The notes beneath the pieces are model-generated. The model saw nothing but the letters and a program-made list of their open reading frames with translations, did no database searches and was not told where the DNA came from. From Cognatazoarcus halotolerans (GTDB lineage Bacteria; Pseudomonadota; Gammaproteobacteria; Burkholderiales; Rhodocyclaceae), in NCBI RefSeq assembly GCF_009800965.1, contig NZ_WUAF01000021.1, positions 1 to 64,000 of the forward strand: a stretch of DNA of 64,000 nucleotides, written 5' to 3'. The position numbers and the translations under genes are program-made. Below are positions 1-9,207 of this stretch, piece by piece (within the stretch, counting starts at the first letter, position 1; the number at the start of each line of letters is the position of its first letter).

Positions 1-1
1 T

Positions 2-1285
2 GGCAACGAAGTGGCACCGAGCTTCGATGTGACGGCCAACGACGGCAGCGCTGACTCGAACACGCTGAGTGCGACCATCAGCTACACACCGGTGAACGAT
101 GCCCCTGTGCTCGACAGCGCGAGCCTGGCGGTCTCCGAAGGCCAGACGGTGACCTTGTCTGGCGCGAACTTCGGCGTCTCCGACCCGGACAGCAGCAGTT
201 TCACCTACACGGTGAGCAGCATCTCGGGCGGTTACTTCCAATTGAGTAGCGCCTCCGGTACCCCGGTCACGAGTTTCACGAGCGCCGACCTGACTGGTGG
301 CCTGGTGCAGTTCGTCGATGACGGCAACGAAGTGGCACCGAGCTTCGATGTGACGGCCAACGACAGCAGCGCTGACTCGAACACGCTCACGGCGACGATC
401 AGCTACACACCGGTGAACGACACCCCGGTGCTCACCAGCGCGAGCCTGACGCTCTCCGAAGGTCAGACGATTACGCTCGGTGCGGGCAACTTCGGTGTGA
501 CTGACCCCGACAGCGCGAGCTTCACCTACACGGTGAGCAGTGTCTCGGGTGGCTACTTCCAGCTCGCGAGCGCCGCTGGCACGTCCATCACGAGTTTCAC
601 GAGCGCGGATCTCACCGGAGGCCTGGTGCAGTTCGTCGACGACGGCAACGAAGCGGCACCGAGCTTCGATGTGACGGCCAATGACGGCAGTACCGACTCG
701 AACACGCTGAGCGCGACGATCAGCTACACGCCGGTGAACGATGCGCCGGTGCTCGACAGCGCGAGCCTGACGGTGAGTGAAGGCCAGACGGTGACCTTGT
801 CCGGCACGAACTTCGGCGTCTCCGACCCGGACAGCAGCAGCTTCACCTATACGGTGAGTGCGGTCAGCGGTGGCTACTTCCAGCTCTCCGGCGCGCCCGG
901 CACCCCGATCATGAGTTTCACTAGCGCCGATCTCACTGGTGGCCTGGTGCAGTTCGTCGATGATGGCAACGAGTTTGCCCCGAGCTTCGATGTGACGGCC
1001 AACGACGGCACGGCCGACTCGAACACGCTGAGCGCGACCATCAGCTACACACCGGTGAACGATGCGCCGGTGCTCGACAGCGCGAACCTGACGGTGAGTG
1101 AAGGCCAGACCGTCACGCTCGGTGCGGGCAACTTCAGTGTGGCTGACCCGGACAGCTCGAGCTTCACCTACACGGTGAGCAGCATCTCGGGCGGTTATTT
1201 CCAGCTATCGAGCGCCGCTGGCACCCCGATCACGAGCTTCACGAGTGCCGACCTCTCTGGGGGCCTGGTGCAGTTCGTCGATGAT
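2..1285 (+). repeat. Four tandem 321-bp coding repeats (107 aa)
   Basis: The landmark encoding GNE recurs at 2, 323, 644, 965 and 1286, exactly 321 bp apart. Conservation at the DNA level is high, including many synonymous positions, which suggests recent duplication or ongoing homogenisation. The array continues upstream of the window. Confidence 0.92.
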
Positions 1286-2407
1286 GGTAACGAGGTGGCC
1301 CCGGGCTTCGATGTGACGGTCAACGACGGCACGGCGGGGGCGAACACACTTGCCGCAACCGTGCATTATGCGTTCGTCAATGATGCTCCGTGGATAGAGT
1401 CCGTCGCGGTCTCGGTCAGATCGGGGCAGAGTGTCGTGTTCGGTACCGAGAACCTGCTTGCCCACGATGAGGATAGCGCGCTCGATGTCTTGCGCTACGA
1501 GGTATCCCAGCCAAGCTCGGGTCATTGGTTGATCGAAGGCGTGTTGAGTTCCGCGGATACGGTGACGTTCACGCAAAGCCAGCTCGTCGCGGGCGATGTG
1601 CGTTATGTGGCGGCCCAGGGGGCCGATGCGGCACCGGTTTTCGATGTGCGGGTTGGCGATGGCGATGCCTGGAGTGCCTGGCTGAGTGCTCGTGTGCAAG
1701 TCTCCGCTCCGGTTGATGCGGGTTTGCCGCTTTTCCCCGGGGGCAGCGAAAAGCCGAACGGCACCAACACCCCCGAGCAGGGCGAAGGTGCGGGCGAGGT
1801 GCCGGGTCACGGCCCGGCGGTGGTGACGCCTTCAGGTGGTACGCTGCCGCGTGGCGAAGCGGGGGCGCGTGATGCGGTCGCTGCTGCTATCCCCGAAGCA
1901 CTTCCCGGCCTGTCGGCCGGCCACGCGGGGCTGGCGTCGGCAGATTCACGAAACCGCCGGATCGACGATTTCATTGCCGAAAACGTGATCAGTTTCGACC
2001 CCCGGCTCCTGCTCGATCTCGAGGGCTTCAGACCGATGCTGGCTTCCGTGCCCGGCGGTGGTTCGACGGGGGATTTCGTTGTGCAGGGTGGGCTCCTCGA
2101 TGGTCTTGCCAGCGATGCGCGGGAGACAACGGTGATGTTTACCGGTGTCACCATGGCCGGCGCGGTGCTCAGTGTCGGCGTGGTCTGGTGGGCAACCCGG
2201 ATTGCGGGTCTGGTCGGCAGCCTGATGGTATCGATGCCGGTCTGGCGAAGCATCGATCCGTTGCCGGTGCTCGGACCTGATGATGATGGTCGTCGGGGCG
2301 ACGGGCAGGTGCCTTCCGCTGAAGAATCGGCCTTCGAGGCGCGCCACGAAGAGGCTGCGGCGGCGGAAGTATTCACACACCACCCTGTCAGGGAGCTCGA
2401 ACGATGA
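2..2407 (+). CDS. Giant cadherin-like/CSPG-repeat surface protein, 3' end (5' truncated)
   Basis: The reading frame is open from the first bases, so this is the C-terminal part of a larger protein. It has four near-identical 107-residue units of the cadherin-like CSPG/NG2 type, each containing FTYTVS, SGGYFQL, FTSADL and VQFVDDGNE, and then one degenerate unit. A Gly/Pro-rich linker follows. A hydrophobic segment near nt 2139-2236 (core VLSVGVVWWATRIAGLVGS) could anchor or export the C-terminus. Proteins of this kind are very large secreted or surface adhesins. The stop overlaps the start of the next gene by ATGA, so the two are probably translationally coupled. The family assignment rests on repeat motifs; the exact role (adhesion, matrix) is inference. 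Confidence 0.75.
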   Translation, partial: GNEVAPSFDVTANDGSADSNTLSATISYTPVNDAPVLDSASLAVSEGQTVTLSGANFGVSDPDSSSFTYTVSSISGGYFQLSSASGTPVTSFTSADLTGGLVQFVDDGNEVAPSFDVTANDSSADSNTLTATISYTPVNDTPVLTSASLTLSEGQTITLGAGNFGVTDPDSASFTYTVSSVSGGYFQLASAAGTSITSFTSADLTGGLVQFVDDGNEAAPSFDVTANDGSTDSNTLSATISYTPVNDAPVLDSASLTVSEGQTVTLSGTNFGVSDPDSSSFTYTVSAVSGGYFQLSGAPGTPIMSFTSADLTGGLVQFVDDGNEFAPSFDVTANDGTADSNTLSATISYTPVNDAPVLDSANLTVSEGQTVTLGAGNFSVADPDSSSFTYTVSSISGGYFQLSSAAGTPITSFTSADLSGGLVQFVDDGNEVAPGFDVTVNDGTAGANTLAATVHYAFVNDAPWIESVAVSVRSGQSVVFGTENLLAHDEDSALDVLRYEVSQPSSGHWLIEGVLSSADTVTFTQSQLVAGDVRYVAAQGADAAPVFDVRVGDGDAWSAWLSARVQVSAPVDAGLPLFPGGSEKPNGTNTPEQGEGAGEVPGHGPAVVTPSGGTLPRGEAGARDAVAAAIPEALPGLSAGHAGLASADSRNRRIDDFIAENVISFDPRLLLDLEGFRPMLASVPGGGSTGDFVVQGGLLDGLASDARETTVMFTGVTMAGAVLSVGVVWWATRIAGLVGSLMVSMPVWRSIDPLPVLGPDDDGRRGDGQVPSAEESAFEARHEEAAAAEVFTHHPVRELER

Positions 2408-3915
2408 GTTTTCTCGGACCGGCCAGCCGGTTGGCCTTCGGCGTGCTGGGATTGATGATGTCGCTGTTCCTCCTCGTCGACCTTTTCGCCGATGTCGTAC
2501 CCGATCGTGCGGATACGGCGGCGAGGCTTCGCGGTCGCCTGAGCGAGAGCCTGGCGGTCCAGGTCACGGCATTGGTGCAGGCCGACCAGCGCGAAGCACT
2601 CGATCGAACACTCAAGCAGGTGCTTGAGCGGGACAAGGAGATCGTCTCGATCGGGGTGCGTTCGCGCGATGAACACCTTGTCGCGCTTGCCGGCCCGCAC
2701 CTTGCCGTCTGGACCCTGCCCGACGGTGAGCGGTCCACGCTCACTCAGGTTCGTGTCCCGATTCTCGAGGGTGGCGCTCCATGGGGGGAAACCGAGATCG
2801 TTTTTCGGCCGGTGCTTCCCACCACCTTTTTTGGCTGGCTGGCGGATCCGATGGTGCGTGCGGTGGCGTTGGGCATATTGCTGGGTTTCCCTTTGCTTTA
2901 CCTCTACCTGCGTCGGGCCCTGCAGTATCTTGACCCGGGGTCCGTCATCCCCCAGCGTGTCCGGGTGGCTTTCGATACCTTGGGTGAGGGCGTGGTCATC
3001 CTCGACACGGAGGCACGCATCATGATGACCAACAAGGTCTTCAAGGCACTGCACCCGCAGGCTGCGGGGGATCTGACCGGGCGGATCATCTCCAATCTGC
3101 CTTGGCTGGTAGCGGGCTTCGGCGCCGACAAGGACGGTTATCCGTGGCATCGGGCGATGAAGACCCGTGGCGAACAGTCCGATGTGCCGTTGGAGCTGAG
3201 CTTGCCAGGGTCGTCGGAGCCGCTCAGGCTGCTGGTCGGCGCGGCAGCGATCGAGGACGGCGGGGCGCGTCTTCGGGGTTGCATGGTGTCCTTCAAGAAC
3301 GTCACGGCGCTGCACCTGGCGAATACCCAGTTGCTGGCTACTGTCGCCGAGCTCGACAGGTCACAGGAGCAGATCAAGGCGCAGAACGCCGAGCTTGCGA
3401 GGCTCGCAACGAGGGATCCGCTTACCGGGTGCCTCAACCGGAGAGCATTCTTCGAGGGAGCGGACGCACTCTTTGCGGACGTGCCGGGCGGCACGCGCAG
3501 GATTTCCTGCATCATGAGCGATATCGACCATTTCAAGGAATTCAACGACCGTTACGGACACGCGGTCGGAGACCAGGTGTTGCAGGCAGTCGCGCGATCG
3601 CTGACCAGTGGTGTTCGCAGCGGGGACCTGCTGTGTCGATACGGCGGCGAGGAGTTCTGTGTGTTGCTGCCAGGTCTCGACGCAGCTCAGGCTGCGTCGA
3701 TCGCCGAGCGGCTGCGTTCTGATATCGAGCGGCACGCCGGACCGTCGGTGCGTACCTCGGTGGGCCTGACGGTGACCTCGAGTTTTGGCGTGGCGGAACT
3801 GCGTCCGGGGGTTGGCGACCCGGCGGCGCTTATCGATGAGGCGGACAAGGCGCTTTACATGTCGAAGCGTTCGGGGCGCAACCGTGTGACCGTTTCGGAC
3901 GGGACTGCCGCCTGA
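2404..3915 (+). CDS. Membrane diguanylate cyclase (PAS-like + GGDEF)
   Basis: This 503-residue protein should make cyclic di-GMP at the inner membrane. It has an N-terminal hydrophobic segment (about residues 5-25), a periplasmic part, and a second membrane segment around residues 155-178. A PAS-like sensor follows (starting near VAFDTLGEGVVILD), then a short coiled linker and a GGDEF domain. The active site is GGEEF at residues 414-418. RSGD at 405-408 sits five residues upstream, matching the RxxD inhibitory site, so product inhibition is likely. It overlaps the giant surface protein by 4 nt, which suggests that c-di-GMP output and the adhesin are expressed together. The signal sensed is unknown. 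Confidence 0.92.
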   Translation: MSFLGPASRLAFGVLGLMMSLFLLVDLFADVVPDRADTAARLRGRLSESLAVQVTALVQADQREALDRTLKQVLERDKEIVSIGVRSRDEHLVALAGPHLAVWTLPDGERSTLTQVRVPILEGGAPWGETEIVFRPVLPTTFFGWLADPMVRAVALGILLGFPLLYLYLRRALQYLDPGSVIPQRVRVAFDTLGEGVVILDTEARIMMTNKVFKALHPQAAGDLTGRIISNLPWLVAGFGADKDGYPWHRAMKTRGEQSDVPLELSLPGSSEPLRLLVGAAAIEDGGARLRGCMVSFKNVTALHLANTQLLATVAELDRSQEQIKAQNAELARLATRDPLTGCLNRRAFFEGADALFADVPGGTRRISCIMSDIDHFKEFNDRYGHAVGDQVLQAVARSLTSGVRSGDLLCRYGGEEFCVLLPGLDAAQAASIAERLRSDIERHAGPSVRTSVGLTVTSSFGVAELRPGVGDPAALIDEADKALYMSKRSGRNRVTVSDGTAA

Positions 3916-3924
3916 TTCGCGGCT

Positions 3925-4794
3925 TCAATCGGCTCTGCGGGCGGGTGGCGCCTCGTTGAGGCCGAGCGCTTCCGGCAGCCAGTCGGGAATTTCAAGGGCC
4001 TCCCGCCGTAGCTTCGACAGCGTGGGTTCATCCTCCAGGCCGAGGATGTGCAAGGTGTCTCGCGACAATAGCGTGGTGGAGCCGGTGCCCGGCACGACGC
4101 TGGCAAGTGAGCGCGCAAGATTGAGCAGGGCTGCCTCGAGTTGGTGAGGCGCGGCATCGACCGGTGCGTGCTGCCCGCCCAGTGCGAGCATCAGCGCCGA
4201 CGGCAGGCCCCAGGCCCTCGCGAGTTCGCGAGCGACATCGGCGTTGTCGTATCCGAAACAGGCGCGTTCGCGCATATTCACCGGTATCGCCTGACCGATG
4301 GCTTCCGCTTCCACCTGCCGCATGGCGGCGGCATCCGCATGCCACATCAGGAGAAGCCCGATGTCCGCCAGCAGCCCTTCGACGAACGGCCGCTCCGGAT
4401 CCCGCAGACGCAGTACACGGGCCGCGGCTTTTGCGCCCTGGGCCATCCTCAGACTCTGCCGCCAGAAGTGTTTCAGCTTCGAGACCGACACCAGCGGATG
4501 CAGTGTTTCGGCCAGGCAACTGGCCAGCACGAGGTCGTGTATCCGCTGCATGCCGAACAGGTTGACCGCCCGCGAAATCGTGTGGATCGGCGTGGCATCG
4601 CCTTCCGACGGTGCATTGACCATCGCGAGGACGCGGTTCGCATGAAGCGGGGAGGCGGAAATGATGCTCGCCATGCCGGTTGCCGTGCCGGCCACACGGC
4701 CTTCCAGAATGTCCCGGCAGGCGTGATATACGGGCGGCAGCGCCGAAGCCTGCGGCGCCATGCCAATGAGTTCGGCAAGTGAGGGCAGGATCAT
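3925..4794 (-). CDS. HDOD-domain signalling protein
   Basis: This 289-residue protein has an HDOD domain over most of its length. The usual N-terminal sequence (LPSLAELIGMAPQASALPP) leads into a helical core with FGMQRIHDLVLASCLAE and a later VEGLLADIGLLLMWH. HDOD proteins are non-catalytic relatives of HD phosphohydrolases and usually act as signalling or scaffold proteins, often linked to c-di-GMP and motility. The start chosen is the ATG at 4794, which has GGAG about 11 nt upstream. The frame stays open to 5166 but the extra residues do not look like protein. It converges on the diguanylate cyclase with only 9 nt between the stops. Its partner is unknown. Confidence 0.82.
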   Translation of the reverse strand: MILPSLAELIGMAPQASALPPVYHACRDILEGRVAGTATGMASIISASPLHANRVLAMVNAPSEGDATPIHTISRAVNLFGMQRIHDLVLASCLAETLHPLVSVSKLKHFWRQSLRMAQGAKAAARVLRLRDPERPFVEGLLADIGLLLMWHADAAAMRQVEAEAIGQAIPVNMRERACFGYDNADVARELARAWGLPSALMLALGGQHAPVDAAPHQLEAALLNLARSLASVVPGTGSTTLLSRDTLHILGLEDEPTLSKLRREALEIPDWLPEALGLNEAPPARRAD

Positions 4795-5113
4795 GTTAGC
4801 GAGGGCTCCGCGTGTCCGTCCCCGGGCTGGCCGGCCGCTGCGGTCGCTTTGCGCGTCGAGGCGAAGACGCGGTCCCGCCGTCGCGAAGGTGTGAATGCCC
4901 GCGGGCCGATGAAGCTCGAGCGCTGGAGGACACGTCTTTTCCGCTACCCATGAGACTGGACCTGCATCGGGACTCTTCCCCCGAATCGATGAATGATCGA
5001 CCTCCGAAGAGGCTTGCATATGGTAACTGCAATAACGGGTGCGGATGCTGATTCCTTTTTTTGTATCGATCGCCCCGCATGCTTGCCGTGGCCGGATCGG
5101 ACGAGCGCGTGAT
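4795..5113. other. Intergenic region between HDOD gene and ABC exporter
   Basis: About 320 bases without a convincing gene. Open frames on both strands here lack family features and ribosome binding sites. It should contain the promoter of the minus-strand HDOD gene and possibly the end of the exporter transcript, but no clear terminator or promoter was found. Confidence 0.5.
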
Positions 5114-5871
5114 TCATGCCTTGAGCCTGTATCCGGTCCGGAATATCCAGCCGACGATCGCCACACAGACTGCGAGGAAGAACAGAGTCATTGCGAGGCT
5201 GAGTGCCGGGCTTACGTCGGCGATGCCATAGAAACTCCAGCGAAAGCCGCTCACCAGATACACGACCGGGTTCAGAAGCGTCACTTTCTGCCAGAACGGC
5301 GGCAGCATGTTGATCGAATAGAAACTGCCGCCGAGGAAGGTCAGGGGCGTGACGATCAGCATCGGCACGAGTTGCAGTTTCTCGAAACCATCCGCCCATA
5401 TGCCGATGATGAATCCGAGCAGGCTGAAAGTGATCGAGGTGAGGATCAGGAACAGCACCATCCACAGCGGGTGCTCGATCCGCAGGGGGACGAACATCCC
5501 GGCGGTGGCGAGAATGATCACGCCGAGGATGAGCGACTTCGTTGCCGCTGCGCCGACGTAGCTGATGACTACCTCGAGATAGGAGATCGGTGCCGACAGG
5601 ACCTCGTAAATCGTGCCGGTGAAGCGTGGAAAGTAAATACCGAAAGAAGCGTTCGAGATGCTCTGGGTGAGCAGCGAGAGCATGATCAGGCCGGGCACGA
5701 TGAAGCTGCCGTAGCTCACTCCGTCGATTTCCGGAATGCGCGCGCCGATGGCCGCCCCGAAGACCACGAAATAGAGCGAAGTCGAGATGACCGGCGAGAT
5801 GATGCTCTGGGTCAGGGTTCGCCAGGCGCGGTGCATCTCGAAGCGGTATATGGCGCGGATTGCGTGGATGT

Positions 5872-5875
<4 letters not shown>
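5114..5875 (-). CDS. ABC-2 type exporter permease (YadH-like)
   Basis: This 253-residue integral membrane protein of the ABC-2 family has about six hydrophobic segments, the length expected for the YadH type. The stretch [20 protein letters not shown] followed by [15 protein letters not shown] and [14 protein letters not shown] is characteristic of the family. It would form the membrane channel of an exporter energised by the ATPase encoded directly upstream, with which it overlaps by 4 nt (ATGA). The substrate cannot be told from sequence; related pairs are annotated as multidrug or polysaccharide-type exporters. Confidence 0.9.
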
Positions 5876-6798
<923 letters not shown>

Positions 6799-7131
6799 CT
6801 GCGCGACGATAGCAGAAGCTGCCCCGAAGCTTACAGCTCCTCGCCGCCAGACGTGATCCGCCGCGGTGAGGAACAGCTGCTTGAAACGCTGCGGAATCGA
6901 CGAAACGGGCGGATCGATTTCCGTTTGAAGAATCGCCGCGCTGCCGGGTTGAGGAACGATTCGTTATTTAATTCACGGTTTGAAATGAATTGGCAGAAAT
7001 TATCGGAAACAGAATTCGTTAAATATTTCATGTCGGCGGTTTTTACAAAAAGAATGCGAATTGTCATTGGAGAATCAATAGGTAATTAAGGGTTTGGCTA
7101 CACCCCAATGAATTCGGTCCTTTCATGAGGC
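6799..7131. other. AT-rich intergenic region
   Basis: No credible gene was found. From about 6950 the base composition drops sharply to AT-rich, unlike the surrounding high-GC DNA. The region lies between the divergent exporter operon and the PEP-CTERM gene and ends at the -24/-12 promoter. Sites for an enhancer-binding protein would be expected here but none is identified with confidence. Confidence 0.55.
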
Positions 7132-7147
7132 TGGCCCGCTAATTGCA
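7132..7147 (+). promoter_or_regulatory. Sigma-54 (-24/-12) promoter of PEP-CTERM gene
   Basis: TGGCCCGCTAATTGCA matches the RpoN consensus TGGCAC-N5-TTGCA with one mismatch. GG (7133-7134) and GC (7145-7146) are separated by the required 10 nt. The predicted start of transcription near 7158 gives a leader of about 29 nt before the ATG at 7187. RpoN-dependent expression is known for PEP-CTERM exoproteins of floc- and EPS-forming betaproteobacteria (PrsK/PrsR system). Confidence 0.75.
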
Positions 7148-7186
7148 TTTGAGATTTTCAGTATTTTTCAACTGGAAATCTGGAAC

Positions 7187-7915
7187 ATGAAATTCACGAA
7201 AATGTGTGCCGCAGTCGCTGGCCTTTTTTTGTCGACTGTGAGCATGGCGGCGAGCGTTCACGTCAAGTTCGATTCGAACATATTCAATGGCTCGGGATAT
7301 GACGCGGTGCAGATTGTTTACCCGTCGGGGAGTGCCTCGGTCGCTGCGGGTCGCTTTCAGGGGACGGGGTCGAATGTGGTGGGTGCATCACCGTCGATCT
7401 TCGTCGATGGGCTCGACGACCTCTACATGTATTGCTACGACCTGTATGAAAACGTCCGCTCCGGTCAGGAGGCGGACTACACCATCAATTTCGATGGCCC
7501 GACTGCGCGTACCCTCGATTTCCTGGGGGCGGTCAATTTCACCCTGAACGGTGGGAGCAATGACTGGGCCGATCCGTATGCGTGGCTGCACCCTGTCAGC
7601 GCGGCGCAGGGTGCCGCGATCCAGCTCGGCATCTGGGAGAGCAAATACGATACCGGCTGGGACCTCGGCACCGGCAGCTTCAGGGCGAGCGGTCTCGAGA
7701 GCGCCACCAACAACTGGTGGCAGCAGTTCCGTTCGGCGGTGCTCGACCCGGGCGTGGCGGATCTCGATCCGTCTCTGGCGATGACGCTCGAGGCCCCGGG
7801 TGTGCAGGACATGATCACCGGCGACCCGCAGCCGATTCCCGAACCTGCCTCGGCACTTCTGGTGGCGCTGGGGCTGGCCGGTCTCGGCGCCGTGCGAGGG
7901 CGTCGCCAGCGCTGA
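7187..7915 (+). CDS. PEP-CTERM sorted exoprotein
   Basis: This 242-residue secreted protein has a clear signal peptide (hydrophobic core AAVAGLFLSTVSMA, cleavage likely after SMA). It ends with a PEP-CTERM anchor: IPEPASALLVALGLAGLGA followed by an Arg-rich tail. Such tails are processed by exosortase during export of matrix-associated proteins. The middle is Tyr/Trp-rich (YMYCYDLYENV, AIQLGIWESKYD) and has no catalytic motif that I recognise. The gene stands alone between a sigma-54 promoter and an intrinsic terminator, so it is a single-gene transcript. A structural or matrix role is inference. Confidence 0.88.
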   Translation: MKFTKMCAAVAGLFLSTVSMAASVHVKFDSNIFNGSGYDAVQIVYPSGSASVAAGRFQGTGSNVVGASPSIFVDGLDDLYMYCYDLYENVRSGQEADYTINFDGPTARTLDFLGAVNFTLNGGSNDWADPYAWLHPVSAAQGAAIQLGIWESKYDTGWDLGTGSFRASGLESATNNWWQQFRSAVLDPGVADLDPSLAMTLEAPGVQDMITGDPQPIPEPASALLVALGLAGLGAVRGRRQR

Positions 7916-7988
7916 GCGCGGCGTTTTGCAGGATGCCCGGCGGGGGGCGAAAGAACGATCAAGAAACCCGCCAGCTTCACCTTTCCGG

Positions 7989-8017
7989 ACCGGCCTTTGG
8001 CCGGTTCCGTTTTTTTT
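7989..8017 (+). terminator. Rho-independent terminator of PEP-CTERM gene
   Basis: A 7-bp perfect stem, ACCGGCC/GGCCGGT with a TTT loop (7989-8005), is followed by a run of eight T (8010-8017). It lies just past the PEP-CTERM stop and against the converging GYD gene. Confidence 0.85.
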
Positions 8018-8032
8018 GGGCGTAGCGGCTCT

Positions 8033-8326
8033 TCAGCCCAACTTGTCGAGGGTGGCCGCCATTTCCTCGCGCGTGAATGCCCGCATGGTCTGGATGCGGA
8101 CATTGCCACCCGAGGCGACCGCCAGTGAAAAGGCGGTTGCCGACGCCTCGTCGGGCGCTTCCACCGTGACCACCAGGTCGTACTGTCCCTGCGTCCAGTG
8201 GATGTCGGTCATCTTTACTCCGAACTTCGACGCGAGCTCCCGGACGGCGTCGGACCGCCCGATTGTCTCCCTGATATTGCGAAGTCCCTGATCGGTGAAG
8301 CTGCAGAGCGAGATGTAGGTCAGCAT
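8033..8326 (-). CDS. GYD-domain protein
   Basis: This 97-residue protein begins MLTYISLCSFTDQG and contains MTDIHWTQGQYDLVVTVEAPD, the glycine-tyrosine-aspartate signature that names the GYD family. These small ferredoxin-like alpha/beta proteins are common; no biochemical role is established. The start at 8326 is chosen over a longer in-frame start at 8479 because AAAGGAGAGACGCC directly precedes it, a near-ideal ribosome binding site, and family homology starts there. It converges on the PEP-CTERM gene. Confidence 0.85.
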   Translation of the reverse strand: MLTYISLCSFTDQGLRNIRETIGRSDAVRELASKFGVKMTDIHWTQGQYDLVVTVEAPDEASATAFSLAVASGGNVRIQTMRAFTREEMAATLDKLG

Positions 8327-8881
8327 GGCGTCTCTCCTTTGGCGTTGTCGGGCAAGGACGAGGCGGATTGCGCGAGCGGTGCCTCCCGGATGCAGCCCTT
8401 GCCACCTGAGCCTAGTCGCCAACGTCGTTTGGTGAAACGTGTCTGCCGGTGCTTCGCCGTGTTGCGCAAAGGGCCGCAAGACGGACCGGGTGCATCCGTT
8501 CTCCCGCCCGTATGGTGATTTGTCACATCCTCAGCGTGCCTGTTGCACTGCGTGGCATTGCGGCCCGGCCGGATAGTCGAAGCTCCACGAGATGCTTGCA
8601 GGGGGACGACGGTGAAAGCAGGTAGCGCGGATCGAACACGGGTTGTCGGGGGTGGGCCGGGTCTGCAACGACCCACCCCGGTCCCTCCTTCACCCACCCT
8701 GCGATTGAGTCTGCCGCCTCGGCGGGCGCCCGGCGTTGCCGCGGGTCGGCGTCGATCGGGCAGGCTCGGCGACGTGGGTGTCGGATCACCCGCATCGCGG
8801 ATCGTCATGATCTGCGCAGGCGTCCCCGATTTGCGGGGATCACCTTGTCCAGCCTGCCGTTCCGGGCTGTTTCCGGAGAGC
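8327..8881. other. Long intergenic region upstream of the injection-system locus
   Basis: About 555 bases without a supported gene. Frames cross it on both strands, but their translations are Arg/Pro-rich and lack ribosome binding sites or family features. It must contain the promoter of the minus-strand GYD gene and probably enhancer sites for the sigma-54 promoter at 8882. An interrupted inverted repeat, TCCCC-N7-GGGGA, is visible around 8824-8840 and could be a protein-binding site. Confidence 0.5.
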
Positions 8882-8897
8882 TGGCACGTCCTTCGCA
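8882..8897 (+). promoter_or_regulatory. Sigma-54 (-24/-12) promoter before the eCIS locus
   Basis: TGGCACGTCCTTCGCA has a perfect -24 box (TGGCAC) and a -12 box with one mismatch (TCGC for TTGC). GG (8883-8884) and GC (8895-8896) are exactly 10 nt apart. The predicted start near 8908 leaves a 25-nt leader with GGAG before the ATG at 8933. No other promoter-like gap exists in the following 39 kb. Confidence 0.65.
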
Positions 8898-8932
8898 TAG
8901 GCATTGCGCACAAGACCTCGGAGTCGGCCGTC

Positions 8933-9187
8933 ATGCGGGATGAACGCCTCGGTGCGGTAGCGGGGGCGATCGAGGCCTACCTGGCACGTCATCCGGATGC
9001 GGCTGACAGTGCCGAGGGCATCGCAAGGTGGTGGCTCTCGGAGGGTGGGCTCGACGCTTCGCTGGATGAAGTCCGTGCCGCGCTGGGACGGCTCGTCGAG
9101 CATGGACTCGTGGACTGGCGACAGATGCCGGACGGGCGGCGGATCTACGGGGCGGCGGCAGATCCGGCAACCGGACGGTCGCACTGA
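8933..9187 (+). CDS. Small winged-helix-like protein at head of eCIS locus
   Basis: An 84-residue protein beginning MRDERLGAVAGAIEAYLARH. Helical predictions and the order SAEGIARWWLSEGGLD, LDEVRAALGRLVEHGLVDW, DGRRIYGA (helix, helix, beta wing) look like a small winged-helix domain. The ATG at 8933 has GGAG nine bases upstream and lies just after the predicted sigma-54 start of transcription, which argues against the longer frame starting at 8543. It is 20 nt from the Pvc16-like gene. It could be a local regulator or a structural adaptor; the function is not established. Confidence 0.65.
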   Translation: MRDERLGAVAGAIEAYLARHPDAADSAEGIARWWLSEGGLDASLDEVRAALGRLVEHGLVDWRQMPDGRRIYGAAADPATGRSH

Positions 9188-9207
9188 GGGAGGCAGCCGG
9201 GGGAACG

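Noticed and set aside
4797-5166. Upstream in-frame extension of the HDOD protein
   Set aside because: About 120 extra residues without family similarity; a normal start with ribosome binding site lies at 4794.
6831-7089. Small open frames on both strands in the AT-rich intergenic region
   Set aside because: No ribosome binding site or recognisable product; the two frames overlap on opposite strands.
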